The notes under the pieces are model-generated. The model did not search any database. It saw only the letters and a list, made by a program, of their open reading frames with translations, and had not been told where the DNA came from. A DNA stretch of 64,000 nucleotides from JAIOSF01 sp963677755 (GTDB lineage: Bacteria > Campylobacterota > Campylobacteria > Campylobacterales > Arcobacteraceae): NCBI GenBank assembly GCA_963677755.1, contig OY782506.1, positions 1,736,001 to 1,800,000 of the forward strand. Reading direction: 5' to 3'. How positions within the stretch are numbered: the first letter of the stretch is position 1; each line of letters begins with the position of its first letter. Shown piece by piece: positions 60,797-64,000 of the stretch. Made by a program: the position numbers and the translations under genes.

Positions 60797-61528
60797 ATCT
60801 GTTAGAAAATACTCAATATTATTTGTTTCTACAAATTTCAAAAAAACATCAAAATACTTTTGAGCTTCTAACTCGTCATAAGAAGCAACAGATATTATAA
60901 CTGCTCTTTTGTCATCATTAATTTGAGGGAGAGAAGAGATGTCTATATTTTGTGGAATTTGTTTCATGGTATCTATTAAATCATTTTCACTACATAGTGC
61001 TTTTAAAGATAATCGTGTTTTCTTTTTATTTGATGGATAATATTTTTCTAAAGCTTCTACTACCATAGGGTGTGCCATAGAGGGAAAACCTGGTGTAAAA
61101 AAATATCGTTCTTCTAAAGCAAAACCTGGTACATTTGTCACAACATTTTTTAATAAACTAGCATTTGTTGGAAGATTTGCCATATTGATACGATGTGGAT
61201 ATGACTCATCACCAAACTTTTCAATGATACATTTTTTAGCACCCTCATGTATCTGCATCTCTCCATTAGTAAAGACATTTGCGGCTGCTACTCTTGTGTA
61301 ATCATCAGGGGTAGCTCCAATCCCACCAAAACAAAATAACACAGCATCAGGGTCATTTTGTACTAAACGAAAAATATCTTCTATAAAAGGTGGTTCATCT
61401 TTTATCACAAAAGAGGCTTTTTGTTCCCATCCTCTTTTTAGTAACTCCTCATTTAAAAATGCAAAATGGGCATCTTTACGGCGCCCATTTAAAAGTTCTG
61501 TTCCAATAATGACAGCATAAAAATTCAC
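60791..61528 (-). CDS. molybdopterin-binding domain protein (MoaB/CinA-like)
   Basis: 245 aa from GTG 61528, chosen because GGAG lies seven bases upstream; a TTG four codons earlier is the longer option. FYAVIIGTELLNGRRKDAHF and DAVLFCFGGIGATPDDYTRV match the MoaB/MogA/CinA-N domain (GGIGxTPDD), and NVPGFALEERYFFTPGFPSM is CinA-N-like. It lacks the CinA C-terminal amidase domain. Possible roles: molybdenum cofactor work (moeA lies 1.4 kb away and nitrogenase is present) or nucleotide repair. It is 12 bases after the adenylate kinase stop on the same strand. Confidence 0.78.
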   Translation of the reverse strand: MNFYAVIIGTELLNGRRKDAHFAFLNEELLKRGWEQKASFVIKDEPPFIEDIFRLVQNDPDAVLFCFGGIGATPDDYTRVAAANVFTNGEMQIHEGAKKCIIEKFGDESYPHRINMANLPTNASLLKNVVTNVPGFALEERYFFTPGFPSMAHPMVVEALEKYYPSNKKKTRLSLKALCSENDLIDTMKQIPQNIDISSLPQINDDKRAVIISVASYDELEAQKYFDVFLKFVETNNIEYFLTDK

Positions 61529-61540
61529 AATAATCTCCAA

Positions 61541-62110
61541 TTATATTTTAGATTGTATAAATTTATCCATATCTGAAACAATCTCTTCAATTGTTCTTTC
61601 ACCATTGATTTTTGTAAGTAAATTCTTCTTTTCGTAAAAATTTTGTATATCTGCTAATGGTTCTGTATAAACTTTCATTCTATTATCAAACACTTCATTG
61701 TTATCATCAGCACCTCTTCCTCTTCCAAGAACTCTATCTCTTGCTACATTTTCAGAAACTACAACCTCTATAACATTTACTAACTCCACCTCAGTATCAG
61801 TAACTAAATAGTTATCAAGAGCTTCCATCTGCTCATTACTTCTAGGGTAGCCATCTATAACGATTACTGGTGTTGGAGCTTTTTTAATAGCACCTACTAT
61901 AGTTTTAATAGCTACTTCAATTGGCACTAAATTTCCAGCACTCATGTATCTATCTAGTGTCTTTCCTAATTCACTTCCACTTGCCACTTCTGCCCTAAAC
62001 ATATCGCCTGTTGAATAATGTGTAATATTTTCGTGTTTTTGAGCAATAAGTTCTGCATCTGTAGTCTTTCCACTTCCTGGAGCTCCAATGATTAAAAATA
62101 ATCTCTTCAT
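61541..62110 (-). CDS. adk: adenylate kinase, short Campylobacter type
   Basis: 189 aa. P-loop FLIIGAPGSGKTTDAELIAQ, HYSTGDMFRAEVASGSELGK, VIDGYPRSNEQMEALDN and VLGRGRGADDNNEVFDNRMK. The LID is short and has no zinc Cys. This is the form known from Campylobacter. It makes ADP from ATP and AMP. It is divergent from a second adenylate kinase across 115 bases; overlapping function would be redundant. Confidence 0.92.
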   Translation of the reverse strand: MKRLFLIIGAPGSGKTTDAELIAQKHENITHYSTGDMFRAEVASGSELGKTLDRYMSAGNLVPIEVAIKTIVGAIKKAPTPVIVIDGYPRSNEQMEALDNYLVTDTEVELVNVIEVVVSENVARDRVLGRGRGADDNNEVFDNRMKVYTEPLADIQNFYEKKNLLTKINGERTIEEIVSDMDKFIQSKI

Positions 62111-62225
62111 ATACTTTTCCTTCTTTGGATTTATTGATGCAATTGTATCAAAAACTATTTAAATCTTTATCTCTTATTAACTACTTTTTTTATACAATTA
62201 CAAAAAAGAAAAGTAAGGAATAGAA

Positions 62226-62867
62226 ATGAATTTAATGCTATTTGGTGCACCAGGTGCAGGAAAAGGTACACAAGCAAAGTTTTTAATAGAAAAATATGGT
62301 ATCCCTCAAATCTCAACAGGTGATATTTTAAGAGCTGCTATTGCAGATAAAACAGATATGGGTATGGAAGCAAAAAAATTCATGGATGAGGGGAAACTTG
62401 TTCCTGATTCAACTATCATTGGTATTATTAAAGATAGATTGGCAGAAGATGACTGTGCAAAAGGATTTATCCTTGATGGTTTTCCAAGAACATTACCTCA
62501 AGCTGAGGCTTTAAATGAACTTATGAAAGAGATGAATATCTCTTTAGATAAAGTTATCTCGTTAAATGTTCCAGATGAACTTATCGTTGGAAGAATTACA
62601 GGTAGAAGAGTATGTTCTAAATGTGGAGCATCTTTCCATGTAGAATTTAATCCATCTAAAAAAGAAGATGTATGTGATTACTGTGGTGGAGAACTTATGA
62701 TTAGAAAAGATGACAATGCCGAAACTGTAAAAAGTAGATTAGGTGCATATCATGAGCAAACAGCACCGCTTATTGACTTTTATACAAAAATGGATGTGAT
62801 GGTAACACTTGACGGAACAAAAGATGTTTCAGATGTTACAGCTGATATGATTGCGGCTTTACAATAG
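62226..62867 (+). CDS. adk: adenylate kinase, long zinc-LID type
   Basis: 213 aa. LMLFGAPGAGKGTQAKFLIE, PQISTGDILRAAIADKTDMG, FILDGFPRTLPQAEALNELM and GRITGRRVCSKCGASFHVEF. The LID has four Cys in two CxxC pairs (CSKC and CDYC), a zinc-binding site seen in Gram-positive and some other adenylate kinases. It is clearly not a recent copy of the neighbour (61541-62110), which lacks the LID. An AAGGAA site precedes the ATG. A terminator follows. Confidence 0.94.
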   Translation: MNLMLFGAPGAGKGTQAKFLIEKYGIPQISTGDILRAAIADKTDMGMEAKKFMDEGKLVPDSTIIGIIKDRLAEDDCAKGFILDGFPRTLPQAEALNELMKEMNISLDKVISLNVPDELIVGRITGRRVCSKCGASFHVEFNPSKKEDVCDYCGGELMIRKDDNAETVKSRLGAYHEQTAPLIDFYTKMDVMVTLDGTKDVSDVTADMIAALQ

Positions 62868-62902
62868 TTATTTAAACTTTCTCTTAAAATAACAAACTAC
62901 AA

Positions 62903-62936
62903 ACCTCTCTTGATTGTATTATAAAGGGAGGTTTTA
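62903..62936 (+). terminator. rho-independent terminator after the long adk
   Basis: acctctctt (62903-62911) and aagggaggt (62924-62932) form a 9-base stem with one G-T pair, followed by ttt. It separates adk from moeA. Confidence 0.7.
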
Positions 62937-62960
62937 ACTTTATTTATATATTATTTCTTC

Positions 62961-64000
62961 ATGAAAAAATTTATAAGCTACAAAGAATCATTACAAATAG
63001 TAAATGATATAAAATACGAAAATAGATCAATACAAAAACTTTTTATAAGTGATAGTTTAGGCTATATACTTGCTCAAAATATAATAGCACAAGAAAACTC
63101 GCCAGCATTTGAAACATCTGCTATGGATGGCTATGCTATCAAACATGAAGATTTAGAGTTAGGAAAACTTCAAATCATAGATAAAAACCCTGCAGGTACT
63201 ATGATAACCTCGCAGGTCTCAAATGCAACTTGTATCAAAACATTTACAGGTTCTCTTATGCCAAAAGGGAGCGACACTTTAATTCCTATAGAAAATGTAA
63301 CTGTTGATGGTGATACAATTATTATAAATGAAAATGTTCCTAAAAACTTCGCCGTAAGAGCTATAGGTGAAAACTACAAAAATGGTGAAATTCTTATCAA
63401 AAAAGGAACTAAAATAGACTTTGCACATATTGGTGTGATGGCTAGTTTAAATATAGTTCAAGTAGATGTTTATAGCAAACCAACCGTTGCCGTTGCAAGT
63501 ACAGGAAGTGAGATACTTGATCTTGGACAAACACAAACAAATGATGCACAAATAAGAAGCTCAAACCATATCACACTTGAAGCAATAGCGAGAAAACATG
63601 GTGCAGAGGTAAAACAACTTGGTGTTGTAAAAGATGACAAAGAGTCTATTACTAACCTATTAAAAAGAGCACTTGAAACTTCTGATATAGTTGTAACAAC
63701 TGGTGGGGTTAGTGTTGGGGATTATGATTTTGTAAAAGATGTGATTAAAGAGGAGCTTGGTGCAGAGGTACTTTTTCAAGGGGTAAATATCAAACCTGGT
63801 CAACATCTTTTAATGGCCCAAAAAGATGACAAATTCATCATAGGACTTCCAGGCTTTGCATACTCTAGTACTGTGACTTTTTTACTTTATGTATTGCCTC
63901 TTATTTATAAACTTAAAGGTTCAAATGAGAAACTCAATATAGTAGAAGCTATTTGTGATGAAAACTTTCCTAAGAAATCAAATAAAACTACTTTTACTTC
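62961..64000 (+). CDS. moeA: molybdopterin molybdotransferase MoeA, 3' end missing
   Basis: Runs off the right edge after ~346 codons; read directly from the plus strand. It begins MKKFISYKESLQIVNDIKYE, then ENSPAFETSAMDGYAIKHED (the AMDGYA motif of MoeA), FTGSLMPKGSDTLIPIENVT, VASTGSEILDLGQ and DIVVTTGGVSVGDYDFVKDV, GLPGFAYSS. MoeA inserts molybdate into adenylylated molybdopterin. The pterin cofactor serves nitrate reductase and similar enzymes, not nitrogenase. The end of domain IV is not in the window. Confidence 0.93.
   Translation, partial: MKKFISYKESLQIVNDIKYENRSIQKLFISDSLGYILAQNIIAQENSPAFETSAMDGYAIKHEDLELGKLQIIDKNPAGTMITSQVSNATCIKTFTGSLMPKGSDTLIPIENVTVDGDTIIINENVPKNFAVRAIGENYKNGEILIKKGTKIDFAHIGVMASLNIVQVDVYSKPTVAVASTGSEILDLGQTQTNDAQIRSSNHITLEAIARKHGAEVKQLGVVKDDKESITNLLKRALETSDIVVTTGGVSVGDYDFVKDVIKEELGAEVLFQGVNIKPGQHLLMAQKDDKFIIGLPGFAYSSTVTFLLYVLPLIYKLKGSNEKLNIVEAICDENFPKKSNKTTFT

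Overview
The window looks like a chromosomal segment from a nitrogen-fixing member of the Campylobacterota, most like the Arcobacter group. This is an inference from the very AT-rich DNA, the short Campylobacter-type adenylate kinase and short MurD, the ArsS-like histidine kinase, and a nif accessory cluster. No rRNA, IS element, prophage or CRISPR array is visible.

Layout. 1-13.2 kb (minus strand): a tightly packed surface-polysaccharide locus that continues past the left edge. It holds WbjB and WbjD homologues of the UDP-N-acetyl-L-fucosamine pathway, glycosyltransferases of families GT4, GT2 and GT11, two NAD-dependent epimerase-like proteins, two methyltransferases, two sulfotransferases, an acetyltransferase, a Wzx-type flippase, a decayed adenylylsulfate-kinase (cysC) remnant and a TviB/WbpA-like UDP-HexNAc dehydrogenase. 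13.3-20.6 kb: a receiver-PAS-GGDEF-EAL regulator, then a lipoprotein, a DUF748 protein and an AsmA-like protein. 20.6-26.5 kb (plus strand): nifN, nifX, a DUF269 gene, nifF, an atypical PII-like gene, nifW, nifZ, two 2Fe-2S ferredoxin genes (one FeSII/Shethna-like) and rpoN. A GG-N10-GC sigma-54 promoter lies before nifX.

26.6-30.2 kb: a small accessory island and the most interesting part of the window. An ankyrin-repeat protein is divergent from a radical-SAM protein with the hallmarks of a prokaryotic viperin (ddhNTP-forming antiviral enzyme). A HicA-like small protein follows and appears to have lost one base near its start. 30.3-38.2 kb (minus strand): an EF-hand protein with an internal duplication, and a two-component system in line with an RND efflux pump (response regulator, kinase, RND pump, adaptor, TolC-like channel). 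38.4-39.7 kb: an orphan MoxR ATPase and a small membrane protein.

39.7-54.2 kb (minus strand): the transcription/translation super-operon, read right to left: tRNA-Phe, tRNA-Thr(UGU), tRNA-Tyr, tRNA-Gly(UCC), tRNA-Thr(GGU), tuf, rpmG, tRNA-Trp, secE, nusG, rplK, rplA, rplJ, rplL, rpoB, rpoC. Several strong hairpins sit in its gaps. 54.3-64 kb: murD and mraY (minus); gpmI, an orphan ABC ATPase and a class A penicillin-binding protein (plus); a MoaB/CinA-like protein and a short adenylate kinase (minus); a second, zinc-type adenylate kinase (plus); and moeA, cut by the right edge.

How the parts work together: the left locus builds and probably sulfates and methylates a cell-surface glycan. The nif genes supply FeMo-cofactor assembly, electron transfer and nitrogenase protection, with the matching sigma factor encoded alongside. 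The efflux operon carries its own sensor and regulator. The viperin island is a candidate anti-phage module set between housekeeping genes.
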